The notes beneath the pieces are model-generated. The model did no database searches. It saw nothing but the letters and a program-made list of their open reading frames with translations, and was not told the origin of the DNA. Positions 35,375-44,339 of a DNA stretch of 64,000 bases are shown here, one piece after another; within the stretch, counting starts at the first letter, position 1, and every line of letters begins with the position of its first letter. This DNA comes from DATBGZ01 sp036557785 (GTDB lineage Bacteria > Actinomycetota > Actinomycetes > Mycobacteriales > Micromonosporaceae). The stretch spans positions 78,627-142,626 of the forward strand of contig DATBGZ010000043.1 of assembly GCA_036557785.1 (NCBI GenBank). The letters run 5' to 3'. The position numbers and the translations under genes were made by a program.

Positions 35375-36286
35375 TTGACAACCATCGAAGCATCCACCGG
35401 ACTGGACGTTCTGACGCGCCTGGAGTCCGAGGCGATCCACATCATCCGCGAGGTCGCGGGCGAGTTCGATCGACCGGTGATCCTGTTCTCCGGCGGGAAG
35501 GACTCCACCGTGCTGCTGCACCTGGCGGCCAAGGCGTTCTGGCCCGCCGCGGTGCCGTTCCCACTGTTGCATGTGGACACCGGCCACAACTTCGACGAGG
35601 TCATCGAGTTCCGCGACCGTACGGTGCGGCGCTACGGGCTACGGCTGATCGTCGCGAGCGTGCAGTCCTATCTCGACGATGGGCGCCTGGTGGAGCGACC
35701 CGACGGCACCCGCAACCCATTGCAGACGGTGCCGCTGCTCGACGCGATCACGACGAACGGGTTCGACGCCGTGCTCGGCGGCGGGCGTCGCGACGAGGAG
35801 CGGGCCCGGGCGAAGGAACGCGTCTTCAGCCTGCGCGACTCGTTCGGGCAATGGGAGCCGCGGCGCCAGCGCCCCGAGCTGTGGAACCTCTACAATGGAC
35901 GGCACCGCCCGGGCGAGCACGTACGGGTCTTCCCACTGTCGAACTGGACCGAACTCGACGTCTGGCGATACATCGCGCGCGAGCACATCGACCTGCCGTC
36001 GCTCTACTACGCCCACCGCCGGCTCGTGGTCAAGCGCGACGGGATGTGGCTGACCCCGGGGCCCTGGCTCGGCTCCACGCCCCGCGACGCGGTCGAACTC
36101 ATGGTGCGCTACCGCACCGTCGGCGACGCCTCCTGCACCGGAGCGGTCGAGTCCGACGCCACGGACCTCGAGGCGGTGATCGCCGAGGTCTCGGCGAGCC
36201 GGCTCACCGAGCGCGGCGCCACCCGGGCCGACGACCGGATCAGCGCCGCCGCCATGGAGGACCGCAAGCGGGAAGGCTACTTCTAG
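35375..36286 (+). CDS. cysD: Sulfate adenylyltransferase subunit 2
   Basis: A 303-residue protein with a TTG start at 35375, six bases after cysH. The PP-loop PVILFSGGKDSTVLLHLAAK (about residue 41) binds ATP; the C-terminal half has PLSNWTELDVWRYI and the KREGYF end typical of CysD. Together with CysN it makes adenylylsulfate (APS) from sulfate and ATP. Two bases separate it from cysN. Confidence 0.95.
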   Translation: MTTIEASTGLDVLTRLESEAIHIIREVAGEFDRPVILFSGGKDSTVLLHLAAKAFWPAAVPFPLLHVDTGHNFDEVIEFRDRTVRRYGLRLIVASVQSYLDDGRLVERPDGTRNPLQTVPLLDAITTNGFDAVLGGGRRDEERARAKERVFSLRDSFGQWEPRRQRPELWNLYNGRHRPGEHVRVFPLSNWTELDVWRYIAREHIDLPSLYYAHRRLVVKRDGMWLTPGPWLGSTPRDAVELMVRYRTVGDASCTGAVESDATDLEAVIAEVSASRLTERGATRADDRISAAAMEDRKREGYF

Positions 36287-36287
36287 G

Positions 36288-37568
36288 GTGGGCACCGACC
36301 TGCTGCGGCTGGCCACGGCTGGCAGCGTGGATGACGGCAAATCCACGCTCGTGGGCCGGCTGCTCTACGACACCAAGTCGGTGCTGGCCGACCAGCTCGA
36401 CGACCTGCACCGCGCCAGCGCCGACAAGGGTCTGGCCACTGTGGACCTGTCATTGCTGGTCGACGGACTTCGCTCGGAACGCGAGCAGGGCATCACGATC
36501 GATGTGGCGTACCGCTACTTCGCCACCCCGCGGCGCTCGTTCGTGCTCGCCGACACCCCCGGCCACGTGCAGTACACCCGCAACACGGTGACCGGGGCGT
36601 CGACCGCGCAACTGGCCGTACTGTTGGTGGACGCCCGCAAGGGGATCATCGAGCAGACCCGGCGGCACGTGGCCGTGCTGGCCCTGCTCGGCGTCCCGCA
36701 GCTCGTCCTCGCCGTCAACAAGATCGACCTTGTCGGATACAGCGGGGCGGCCTACGAGGCCATCGCGGGCGAGTTCGAGGCGCTGGCCGGGGCGCTGCGC
36801 TACTCGCCGGAGGCGATGCGGTGCATCCCGGTCTCGGCGCTGCTCGGCGACAACGTGGTGCAGCCTTCGGACCGTACGCCGTGGTACGACGGGCCCACGC
36901 TGCTCGCGCACCTGGAGACGGTTCCGGTCGAGCCCGAGCCGCACGACCTACCGCTGCGGTTCCCCGTGCAGTATGTGATCCGCCCGCGCACCGCCGAGCA
37001 CCCCGACTACCGCGGCTACGCGGGGCAGATCGTCGCCGGCACGGTCCGACCCGGGGACGGCGTGAGGGTACTTCCCCGTGGGGCACACACCACGGTGATG
37101 CGCATCGACACCCCTGACGGCGCACTCGACGAGGCCCAGGCCGGGCAGTCGGTGACGCTGATCCTGGCCGACGACATCGACATCGGGCGTGGCGACCTGA
37201 TCGCCGACGCCGACGCGACGCCACCGGTGACCGACGAGTTCGACGCCACGCTCGCGTGGCTGGGCGACGGCACGCTGCGTCCCGGCGCACGCGTGCTGGT
37301 CAAGCACGGAACCCGCACCACGCGAGCGATCGTCACGGCGCTCTCGGCCCGGCTCGACGAGCAGTCCCTGACCACCGTCGCGGATCCGGGGTCGTTGTCG
37401 CTCAACGAGATCGGCCGCGTGACCATGCGAACGGCGCAGCCTCTTCCCCTCGACGACTACGGCCGGTTCCGGCGTACCGGGGCGTTCCTCGTCATCGATC
37501 CCGGCGATGGCACGACGCTTGCCGCGGGCCTGGTCGGCGCGGGCCTGCCCGGCTTCGATCCACAGTAG
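36288..37568 (+). CDS. cysN: Sulfate adenylyltransferase subunit 1 (GTPase)
   Basis: A 426-residue EF-Tu-like GTPase from GTG 36288. G1 is AGSVDDGKST, G2/G3 regions are GITIDVAYRYF and LADTPGHVQY, and G4 is AVNKIDLVGY. Domains 2 and 3 follow (QYVIRPRTAEHPDYRGYAGQ onward). GTP hydrolysis drives APS formation by CysD. No APS kinase (CysC) domain is fused at the C-terminus, consistent with direct use of APS by the CysH-type reductase upstream. Confidence 0.95.
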   Translation: MGTDLLRLATAGSVDDGKSTLVGRLLYDTKSVLADQLDDLHRASADKGLATVDLSLLVDGLRSEREQGITIDVAYRYFATPRRSFVLADTPGHVQYTRNTVTGASTAQLAVLLVDARKGIIEQTRRHVAVLALLGVPQLVLAVNKIDLVGYSGAAYEAIAGEFEALAGALRYSPEAMRCIPVSALLGDNVVQPSDRTPWYDGPTLLAHLETVPVEPEPHDLPLRFPVQYVIRPRTAEHPDYRGYAGQIVAGTVRPGDGVRVLPRGAHTTVMRIDTPDGALDEAQAGQSVTLILADDIDIGRGDLIADADATPPVTDEFDATLAWLGDGTLRPGARVLVKHGTRTTRAIVTALSARLDEQSLTTVADPGSLSLNEIGRVTMRTAQPLPLDDYGRFRRTGAFLVIDPGDGTTLAAGLVGAGLPGFDPQ

Positions 37569-37644
37569 ACAACAGCCGCCCGATGGCGTAGTCGCGCGGC
37601 TCCTCAACCCTGCTTATCCGACCGATTAGATAGGAAAATCAACC

Positions 37645-38703
37645 GTGGCCATCCAGAGATCCCGTACCGCCGTCGCGGCAGCCCTCGCCCTCGCCACGAC
37701 CCTGGCTCTGACCGCCTGCAGCAAGCCCGGCCCAGCCGGCGGTCCTGGCGCGACCGACGCCTCGACGGTCGGACCGCCCGTCACGCTCAACCTCGTGGGC
37801 TACTCGGTCGCCGAGGCCGCGAACGCGGCGGCGGCCCAGGAGTGGGCCAAGACCAACGAGGGCAGCAACGTCACGTTCCGGACCTCCTACGGGGCCTCGG
37901 GCGACCAGAGCCGAGCGGTCCTCAACGGGCTCGCCGCCGATGTAGTGCACTTCTCCGTGGAGAGCGACATCACCCGGCTCGTCCCCGACCTCGTCGACCC
38001 GAGGTGGAACTCGGGCCCCACCAAAGGAATCATCTCCTCGTCCCTCGTGGTTTTCGTGGTCCGGCCCGGCAACCCGAAGAACATCCACGGCTGGGACGAC
38101 CTCATCAAGCCGGGCATCGGGATCGTGACCCCCAACCCGGCCTCGTCCGGGTCGGCGCGGTGGAACGCCCTCGCCGCGTGGGGCCAGGTGATCGCCGCCG
38201 GCGGCACGGAAGACCAGGCGAAGGACTTCGTCACCAAGCTCTACGCCAACGCCGTCGCGCTGCCCGCGAGCGGTCGCGACGCCACCACCGCGTTCCTCGG
38301 CGGCACGGGCGATGTCTACCTCACCTACGAGAACGAGGCCATCCTCGCCAAGCAGAGCGGAGAGGACCTCGACTGGGTCTACCCCGACACGACCCTGCTC
38401 ATCGAGAACCCGGCTGCTGTGCTCAAGACCGCCGACCCGAAGGCCCAGGCGTACCTGAACTTCGTGCTGACCCCGGCCGGGCAGCGGGCGTTCGCGCTCA
38501 AGGGCTACCGGCCCGTGATCAGCGGTGTCGACACCTCCGGGATCCCCGGCGTGCCGGACCCGACGAACCCGTTCCCCACGCCGAAGAAGCTGCTCACCAT
38601 CGCCAACGACTTCGGCGGTGACTGGGCGGCGTTGTCGAAGAAGTTCTTCGACGCGGACACGGGCATCGTCGTGCAGATCATCGCCGGCACGGGCAAGTCG
38701 TGA
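37645..38703 (+). CDS. Sulfate ABC transporter substrate-binding lipoprotein
   Basis: A 352-residue exported lipoprotein from GTG 37645. Signal peptide with lipobox LALTAC, a short linker, then the sulfate-binding family pattern: EWAKTNEGSNVTFRTSYGAS, GDQSRAVLNGLAADVVHFSV, GIGIVTPNPASSGSARWNAL and YENEAILAKQSGEDLDWVYP. It captures sulfate or thiosulfate outside the membrane and delivers it to CysTWA. The 76-base gap to cysN is relatively AT-rich (TTAGATAGGAAAAT) and may hold an extra promoter. Confidence 0.93.
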   Translation: MAIQRSRTAVAAALALATTLALTACSKPGPAGGPGATDASTVGPPVTLNLVGYSVAEAANAAAAQEWAKTNEGSNVTFRTSYGASGDQSRAVLNGLAADVVHFSVESDITRLVPDLVDPRWNSGPTKGIISSSLVVFVVRPGNPKNIHGWDDLIKPGIGIVTPNPASSGSARWNALAAWGQVIAAGGTEDQAKDFVTKLYANAVALPASGRDATTAFLGGTGDVYLTYENEAILAKQSGEDLDWVYPDTTLLIENPAAVLKTADPKAQAYLNFVLTPAGQRAFALKGYRPVISGVDTSGIPGVPDPTNPFPTPKKLLTIANDFGGDWAALSKKFFDADTGIVVQIIAGTGKS

Positions 38704-39575
38704 CGGCACAGACCGCGGTGTCGGCTCGACCGGTGCGATCGCGCCGGTCGGGCCCACCGTCGAGGCCGCAGCGATCGCGCTCGGACGGCCACCCGCTGGG
38801 GCTGACCTCCGGTCTTGGCCTGGGCGTGGGCGTGCTGTGGTTCAGCCTGCTCGTCCTGATCCCGCTCGCTGCCATCGTCGTCACGGCGTCGCAGGGCGGT
38901 TGGCACGCGTTCTGGCAGGCGATCACGAACGGCGAGACCGCGTCGGCGATCGAGCTCACGGCCGGCGCCGCCGCTCTGGTGACGATCGTCAATGTCATCA
39001 TGGGCACCGTCATCGCCTGGGTGCTGGTTCGGGACAGGTTCTTCGCCACGCGCGTGCTCGAGTTCCTCATCGACATCCCGTTCGCGCTGCCCACGATCGT
39101 CGCCGGCCTGGTGCTGCTCTCCCTCTACGGCCCGCGCAGCCCCGTCGGCTGGAACATCGCGAACACCAGGACGGCGGTCTTCGTGGCGTTCCTCTTCGTC
39201 ACGCTGCCCTTCGTCGTCCGAGCGGTGCAGCCCGTGCTCGCCGAGCAGGATCGCGAGGCGGAGGAGGCTGCCGCGTCGCTGGGAGCGGGACGGTTCACCG
39301 TGTTCCGGCGGATCATCGTGCCCGGTCTGGCGCCGGCCATCGCGGCGGGCGGTGCCCTCTCGTTCGCCCGAGCGGTCAGCGAGTACGGCTCGCTCGTCCT
39401 GCTCTCCGGCAACCTGCCGAACCGGACCGAGGTGACGTCGGTGCGCATCATCACGTTCATCGAGGGCGACCGTCTCGACAACGCCGCGGCCGTCGCGGTC
39501 GTCCTGCTGCTCATCTCGCTGGTGGTCATCGTCGCCGTGGATCTGCTGCAGCGCAGCGTGGTTCGGCGTGGCTGA
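38700..39575 (+). CDS. cysT: Sulfate ABC transporter permease CysT
   Basis: A 291-residue permease starting at GTG 38700 and overlapping the previous gene by four bases. About six transmembrane helices and the inner-membrane EAA loop (EEAAASLGAGRFTVFRRIIV) are visible. The N-terminal 30 residues are basic and cytosolic. It forms the sulfate channel with CysW. The end overlaps cysW by eight bases. Confidence 0.92.
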   Translation: MTAQTAVSARPVRSRRSGPPSRPQRSRSDGHPLGLTSGLGLGVGVLWFSLLVLIPLAAIVVTASQGGWHAFWQAITNGETASAIELTAGAAALVTIVNVIMGTVIAWVLVRDRFFATRVLEFLIDIPFALPTIVAGLVLLSLYGPRSPVGWNIANTRTAVFVAFLFVTLPFVVRAVQPVLAEQDREAEEAAASLGAGRFTVFRRIIVPGLAPAIAAGGALSFARAVSEYGSLVLLSGNLPNRTEVTSVRIITFIEGDRLDNAAAVAVVLLLISLVVIVAVDLLQRSVVRRG

Positions 39576-40494
39576 GCCATCCATCATCCACAAGGGACGC
39601 CCCCGGCCCGGCGCGGCCAGAGCGTCCAAGCGCAGTCCGGGTACCTACGTGTTGCGGGTGCTGGTCATCGCCTACCTGTTCTTCCTGGTGGCGTGGCCGG
39701 TTTACCTGGTCGGCAGGAACGCGTTCGCCCGTGGCCTGACCGACCTCGGCGCCATCCTGTCCGACCCCTACACGGTCTACTCCCTGGAGCTGACCCTGTG
39801 GATCGCGGTCGCCTCGGTCGCGATCAACACCGTGTTCGGGGTGGGCATCTCGCTGCTGATCGTACGGTTCCGGTTCGTCGGCAAGCGGGTCCTCAACGCA
39901 CTGCTGGACCTGCCGCTGTCGGTCTCGCCCGTGGTCGTGGGTCTGGCCCTGGTGCTCGTCTACGGCGGGCGTACCGGATGGTTCGGCCCCACCGTGCAAC
40001 GCTGGGGGCTGACGGTCATCTATGACGTGCCCGGCATGATCCTGGCCACGACGTTCGTCTCCCTACCCCTGGTCATCCGGGAGGTCATCCCGGTGCTGCA
40101 GGAGGTGGGCGACGAGCAGGAGCAGGCGGCGCGCACGATCGGCGCCAACGGCCTGCAGACGTTCTTCCGGGTGACGCTGCCCGCCATCAGGTGGGGCGTC
40201 AGCTACGGCGTGGTGCTGTGCCTCGCCCGATCACTGGGCGAGTTCGGCGCGGTGAAGGTCGTCTCTGGAAACATCTACGGTGAGACGAGGACGGCCACAC
40301 TCACCGTCGAAAATGAATATCTCAATTTCGACAAGGGTGGTGCCTACGCCACGGCGTTCCTGCTCACGCTGGTCGCCGTCGCCGCCCTGCTGGTCGCCAG
40401 CCTCGCCCGGAACGCGCCGTCGCGCGCCCGGAGCGCACCCTCGCGCGGCCGTGACGTAACGGAGCAGCCCAGGCAACCCGAGGAGCGGCGTTGA
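39568..40494 (+). CDS. cysW: Sulfate ABC transporter permease CysW
   Basis: A 308-residue permease from GTG 39568 with about six transmembrane helices and the EAA motif region EQEQAARTIGANGLQTFFRV. The segment LARSLGEFGAVKVVSGNIYG is highly typical of CysW. The C-terminal tail is basic (about residues 285-308). The stop overlaps the TTG start of cysA by four bases. Confidence 0.93.
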   Translation: MAEPSIIHKGRPRPGAARASKRSPGTYVLRVLVIAYLFFLVAWPVYLVGRNAFARGLTDLGAILSDPYTVYSLELTLWIAVASVAINTVFGVGISLLIVRFRFVGKRVLNALLDLPLSVSPVVVGLALVLVYGGRTGWFGPTVQRWGLTVIYDVPGMILATTFVSLPLVIREVIPVLQEVGDEQEQAARTIGANGLQTFFRVTLPAIRWGVSYGVVLCLARSLGEFGAVKVVSGNIYGETRTATLTVENEYLNFDKGGAYATAFLLTLVAVAALLVASLARNAPSRARSAPSRGRDVTEQPRQPEERR

Positions 40495-41468
40495 GCATCG
40501 AGATCAGCCACGTCAGCAAGCGCTTCGACGGCTTCGTCGCCGTCGATGACGTCTGTGTCAGCATCCCCACCGGTCAGCTCACGGCCCTGCTCGGCCCCTC
40601 CGGCGGTGGCAAGTCGACCCTGCTGCGCATCATCGCGGGCCTGGATCGGCCCGACTCGGGACGGATCGAGATCGCGGGCGTCGACGCGACCAACCTGCCA
40701 CCGCAGAAGCGCAACGTCGGCTTCGTCTTCCAGCATTACGCGGCCTTCAAGCACCTCACCGTGCGCCGCAACGTCGCGTTCGGACTGGAGATCAGGCATC
40801 GGCCCAAGGCGGAGATCCGCGCCCGGGTCGACGAGCTGCTCGCGCTGGTCCAACTGGAGCAGTTCGCCGACCGGCTGCCCGCCCAGCTCTCCGGCGGCCA
40901 GCGCCAGCGGATGGCCCTGGCCCGCGCGCTCGCGGTCGAGCCGTCGGTACTGCTCCTCGACGAACCCTTCGGCGCGCTGGATGCCCAGGTACGCAGGCAG
41001 TTGCGGGACTGGCTGCGCCGCCTGCACGACGAGGTGCCGGTGACGACCGTCCTCGTGACGCACGACCAGGAGGAGGCGCTCGAGGTCGCCGACGAGATAG
41101 CCGTCATCAACCAGGGCCGCGTCGAGCAGGTCGGCACACCCGACGAGCTCTATGACCGACCCGTCAACGACTTCGTCATGCGCTTCCTCGGCCCGGTCAC
41201 CGAGCTTGGCCCGCGCCTGGTCCGCCCCCACGACCTGCGGCTGACGATCGGTACGGCCGGTGGGGTCGTGACCGGACGGGTCAGCCGGATCGTACGGGTC
41301 GGTTTCGAGGTGCGCGTGGACGTCGCCACCGACGACCAGGTCATCACCGTGACCCTGCCCCGCGGCGAGTTCCTCGAGCTCGGCCTGCGGCTCGACACCG
41401 TGGTCGCGGTCGAGGAGGTCGCGGTCGAGGAGGTCCCGGCCGGACCCCTCTCCGCCGGGACGCACTGA
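40491..41468 (+). CDS. cysA: Sulfate ABC transporter ATP-binding protein
   Basis: A 325-residue ATPase from TTG 40491. Walker A is GPSGGGKST, the Q-loop is in FVFQHYAAF, the signature is LSGGQRQRM, Walker B is LLLDEPFGALD and the switch His is in LVTHDQEEAL. A C-terminal TOBE-like regulatory domain follows at about 240. It energises sulfate import through CysTW. A 15-base tandem repeat (GTCGCGGTCGAGGAG twice, from 41403) lies near the 3' end. This is the last gene of the operon; a convergent sigma factor gene ends at 41475. Confidence 0.94.
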   Translation: MSIEISHVSKRFDGFVAVDDVCVSIPTGQLTALLGPSGGGKSTLLRIIAGLDRPDSGRIEIAGVDATNLPPQKRNVGFVFQHYAAFKHLTVRRNVAFGLEIRHRPKAEIRARVDELLALVQLEQFADRLPAQLSGGQRQRMALARALAVEPSVLLLDEPFGALDAQVRRQLRDWLRRLHDEVPVTTVLVTHDQEEALEVADEIAVINQGRVEQVGTPDELYDRPVNDFVMRFLGPVTELGPRLVRPHDLRLTIGTAGGVVTGRVSRIVRVGFEVRVDVATDDQVITVTLPRGEFLELGLRLDTVVAVEEVAVEEVPAGPLSAGTH

Positions 41469-41474
41469 GCGCGG

Positions 41475-42360
41475 TCAGGCCAACGGCGGTCGCGGCGGGA
41501 GGTGACGGAGTTTGGCGGGGTTGAAGACGTTGTAGATCGCCTCGATCCCGCTCGGCCCGACCGCCAGGCTGATCACGGCGAGGACGCGGCCGGCCGGGTC
41601 GCGGGCAACCCCACCCAGTTGCCCGTTGACTCGCGCCAACTCCACCGTGACGCCGGCTTCCCGGGCCTTGCGCAGGACGCCGAGCACGAAACCGGGCGAC
41701 CCGGGTACGGCCGGTCGCGGGCTCGGCCAGCGCCGGCACCACGCCGCCACCGTCGCCGAGCACCGTGATGTCCTCGGCGAGCAACTGTTCCAGGGCTGGC
41801 AGATCACCGGACGTGCAGGCAGCGAAGAACCGCCGCACCAGTTCGTCGCGATGTGCCGGTGTGACGGCGAAGCGCGCCTTCGGCTCCCGCACGCGTGCCC
41901 GCGCACGACCAAGGATCTGGCGGCAGTTCGCTGGCGACCGCTCGACGATCTCGGCGATGCGCTCGTAGTCGTAGTCGAACGCGTCGCGTAACAGCAGCAC
42001 CGCCCGCTCCACCGGGTTGAGGCGCTCCAGCATGACCAGGAACGCGGTCGACAGGCGCTCGCTGAGCTCGGCGGACTCAGCCGCCGGGTCGGTCGAGTCC
42101 CCGGCCACCAACGGCTCGGGGAGCCACGCGCCCACATAGAGCTCGCGGCGCGCCCGAGCCGATCGCAGATGGTCGATGGCCAGCCGCGTGGTCACGGTCA
42201 CGGCGAACGCGGCCGGCGAGTCGATCGACGTGGGGTGGCGGTGCAGCCGCAGCAGCGCCTCCTGCGCCACGTCCTCGGCCTCGGTGGCGCTGCCCAACAT
42301 CCCGTACGCGACGGAGAACATCAGCGGGCGCAGCTCGGACAGGTCGGTGATGTCACTCAC
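41475..42360 (-). pseudogene. ECF41 (SigJ-type) sigma factor, frameshifted in the SnoaL domain
   Basis: ATG 42360 starts MSDITDLSELRPLMFSVAYG. Sigma region 2 (EAEDVAQEALLRLHRH), the ECF41 linker WLPEP, region 4 (YERIAEIVERSPANCRQILG) and the beginning of the SnoaL-like domain (DGGG motif) are in one frame. At 41689-41691 an extra base in an AAA/TTT run shifts the frame. The conserved end (FVLGVLRKAREAGVTVELAR and the NPxKL motif) continues in the next frame to a stop at 41475. Restored length is about 295 residues. In ECF41 proteins this C-terminal domain controls activity, so the shift matters. The untranslated-frame product would run on to 41344. Confidence 0.82.
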
Positions 42361-42370
42361 GGCTGGAATC

Positions 42371-42397
42371 TGTCACAGCGGCCACGGCGGCTCCGTC
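42371..42397 (+). promoter_or_regulatory. ECF41-type promoter of the epimerase gene
   Basis: TGTCACA at 42371-42377, a 16-base spacer, and CGTC at 42394-42397 match the published ECF41 promoter consensus. It lies between the divergent sigma factor and epimerase genes, about 46 bases before the epimerase ATG. ECF41 sigma factors are known to control a single adjacent oxidoreductase, epimerase or carboxymuconolactone-decarboxylase gene, which fits exactly. Confidence 0.8.
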
Positions 42398-42442
42398 GTG
42401 GGGGTTGCGTGGACCCAGTGGGTCCGCAGAGAGGAGCCGATC

Positions 42443-43393
42443 ATGCGGATGTTCGTCGCGGGCGGGACCGGCGAGGTGGGACGCCGTCTCGTGCCGCAAC
42501 TGGTGCAACGGGGGCACGAGGTCGTGGGCACGACCCGGACGCCGGCCAAGGCCGACCAGCTCCGCGCGGCCGGAGCGGAGGCGGCCGTGCTGGACGCGCT
42601 CGACGCCGAGCAGATGATGCGGGCCGTCGTCGATGCCAAGCCGGAGGTGGTTCTGCACGAGCTGACCGCACTCTCGGGTCCGGCGAGCATTCGCCGCTTC
42701 GACGCGTTCTTCGAAGCGACGAACCGCCTGCGCACGGTGGGCACGGACAACCTCATCGCCGCGGCGTTGGCGGCCGGCGCGCGCCGCATCGTCGTGCAGA
42801 GCTACGCGGGATGGACGTACGCGCGCACCGGCGGCATGGTCAAGAGCGAGTCCGACCCGCTCGACGAGCAGCCGGCGCGTAACGCGGCCGCCACGCTCGC
42901 GGCGATCAAGTACGCCGAGCGGGCGACGATGGCCGCCCCGATCGAGCACGTGGTGCTGCGCTACGGCGGCTTCTACGGTCCGGGCAACGCCCTCGGTCGC
43001 GACGTCGGCAAGGACGGCGAGCTCCTGACCATGGTCCGCGGGCGCCGCCTGCCCATCGTCGGCAGTGGCGACGGCCTCTGGTGCTTCGTGCACATCGACG
43101 ACGCCGTCTCCGCGACGGTGCTCGCGGCGGAGGGCAGTCCACAAGGGATCTACAACGTGGTCGACGACGAGCCGGCCCAGGCCCGTTCCTGGCTGCCGTA
43201 CCTCGCCCAGGCGATCGGCGCGAAGCCGCCCCTGCACGTTCCGGCCTGGCTGGTCCGCCCCTTCGTGGGCGAATACGTGGTGATGACGATGACCACGGCA
43301 CGCGGCGCGTCCAATGCCAGGGCACGGGCGCAGCTCGGGTGGCAACCGCGCTACCCGAGCTGGCGCGACGGCTTCCGGACCGGCCTCGGCTAG
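42443..43393 (+). CDS. NAD-dependent epimerase, ECF41 sigma target
   Basis: Start ATG 42443 (MRMFVAGGTGEVGRRLVPQL) with GAGGAG upstream. The 316-residue extended SDR has GGTGEVG for NAD(P), TTRTPAKADQL, RRIVVQSYAGWTYA and ARAQLGWQPRYPSWRDG at the C-terminus. It is the expected partner (the epimerase type of the COE set) of the divergent ECF41 sigma factor, from whose promoter it is probably transcribed. Its paralogue is at 15748-16680. The substrate is unknown. Confidence 0.87.
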   Translation: MRMFVAGGTGEVGRRLVPQLVQRGHEVVGTTRTPAKADQLRAAGAEAAVLDALDAEQMMRAVVDAKPEVVLHELTALSGPASIRRFDAFFEATNRLRTVGTDNLIAAALAAGARRIVVQSYAGWTYARTGGMVKSESDPLDEQPARNAAATLAAIKYAERATMAAPIEHVVLRYGGFYGPGNALGRDVGKDGELLTMVRGRRLPIVGSGDGLWCFVHIDDAVSATVLAAEGSPQGIYNVVDDEPAQARSWLPYLAQAIGAKPPLHVPAWLVRPFVGEYVVMTMTTARGASNARARAQLGWQPRYPSWRDGFRTGLG

Positions 43394-43806
43394 GACGTCC
43401 CGCGGGCCGGTGGCTGGTCGATGCGGACGAGGTTGCCGGAGGGGTCGCGCACCGCGAAGTCGCGGGTACCCCACGGCTGCTCGGTCGGCTCCTGCACGAT
43501 CTCCGCGCCCGAGGCGCGCACCTTCTCGAAGGTGGCGTCGAGGTCGTCGGTGTGGAAGTGGACACCGTTGAGCGCACCCTTGGCCAGGAGCGCGGCGACC
43601 GCTGTGCTGTCGGCGGGGCTGCCACCCACGTAGTTGGTGAGGACGATCGCGACACCGGGCTGGGCCGGTGCGCCCACGGTGATCCAGCGGAAGCCTTCGT
43701 TGGCGACGTCCATGCGCAGCTCCAGGCCGAGCACGTCACGGTAGAAGGCCAGCGCGAAGTCGGGGTCGTGCACCTGGACGAAGCAGCGCGAAACTGTGAG
43801 CTCCAT
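43390..43806 (-). CDS. VOC-family (glyoxalase-like) protein
   Basis: Start taken at ATG 43806 (MELTVSRCFVQVHDPDFALA). The 138-residue single-domain VOC protein has YRDVLGLELRMDVANEGFRW, LNGVHFHTDDLDATFEKVRA and TRDFAVRDPSGNLVRID. The His and Glu/Asp metal-ligand positions of the family look present. It follows the AraC-type regulator gene by ten bases and is presumably controlled by it. Its end overlaps the convergent epimerase stop by four bases. Confidence 0.82.
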   Translation of the reverse strand: MELTVSRCFVQVHDPDFALAFYRDVLGLELRMDVANEGFRWITVGAPAQPGVAIVLTNYVGGSPADSTAVAALLAKGALNGVHFHTDDLDATFEKVRASGAEIVQEPTEQPWGTRDFAVRDPSGNLVRIDQPPARGTS

Positions 43807-43816
43807 ACCGGCCACC

Positions 43817-44257
43817 CTAGGCAGGCAGGGCCCGGCGTGCTTCGGCGAGCCCGCGTGGATGGCGGCTCGGGCGGGTGAACTCCTTGGCGACGCAGCCGGG
43901 CACCCCGGCCAGCGCGCGGTGGTCCCGGGCCCGGTACGCCGTCGGTGTCTCGCCCACCAACTGCGTGAACCGTGCGCTGAACGATCCGAGCGAGGTACAC
44001 CCGACGGCCATGCAGACCTCGGTGACGGACATGTCGCCGCGGCGCAGCAGGGCCATCGCCCGTTCGATCCGGCGAGTCATCAGGTAGGCGTAGGGCGTCT
44101 CCCCGTACGCCGCGCGGAACTGCCGGGAGAAGTGCGCGGTCGACATCAACGCGGCGCGGGCGAGCGCCGCGACGTCGAGCGGTCGCGCGTACTCGCGGTC
44201 CATCAGATCGCGGGCTCGGCGCAGGTGCACGAGGTTGGCGAGCTCGTCCGGCGTCAT
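43817..44257 (-). CDS. Short AraC-family transcriptional regulator
   Basis: A 146-residue protein that is essentially the two-helix-turn-helix AraC DNA-binding domain: RARDLMDREYARPLDVAALA, ALMSTAHFSRQFRAAYGETP, then MSVTEVCMAVGCTSLGSFSA. There is no large ligand-binding domain. Short AraC regulators paired with a VOC protein gene, as here with 43390-43806, are frequent in actinomycetes. It is probably autoregulatory with its VOC partner. Confidence 0.85.
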   Translation of the reverse strand: MTPDELANLVHLRRARDLMDREYARPLDVAALARAALMSTAHFSRQFRAAYGETPYAYLMTRRIERAMALLRRGDMSVTEVCMAVGCTSLGSFSARFTQLVGETPTAYRARDHRALAGVPGCVAKEFTRPSRHPRGLAEARRALPA

Positions 44258-44339
44258 GGTGCCAGCCTAGAAGCTCGGTGGACGCCCGGCGAGGGTGCCA
44301 CCGGCCGACCGCGCTCGGCCGGTGCGGCCTGTGGCACGG

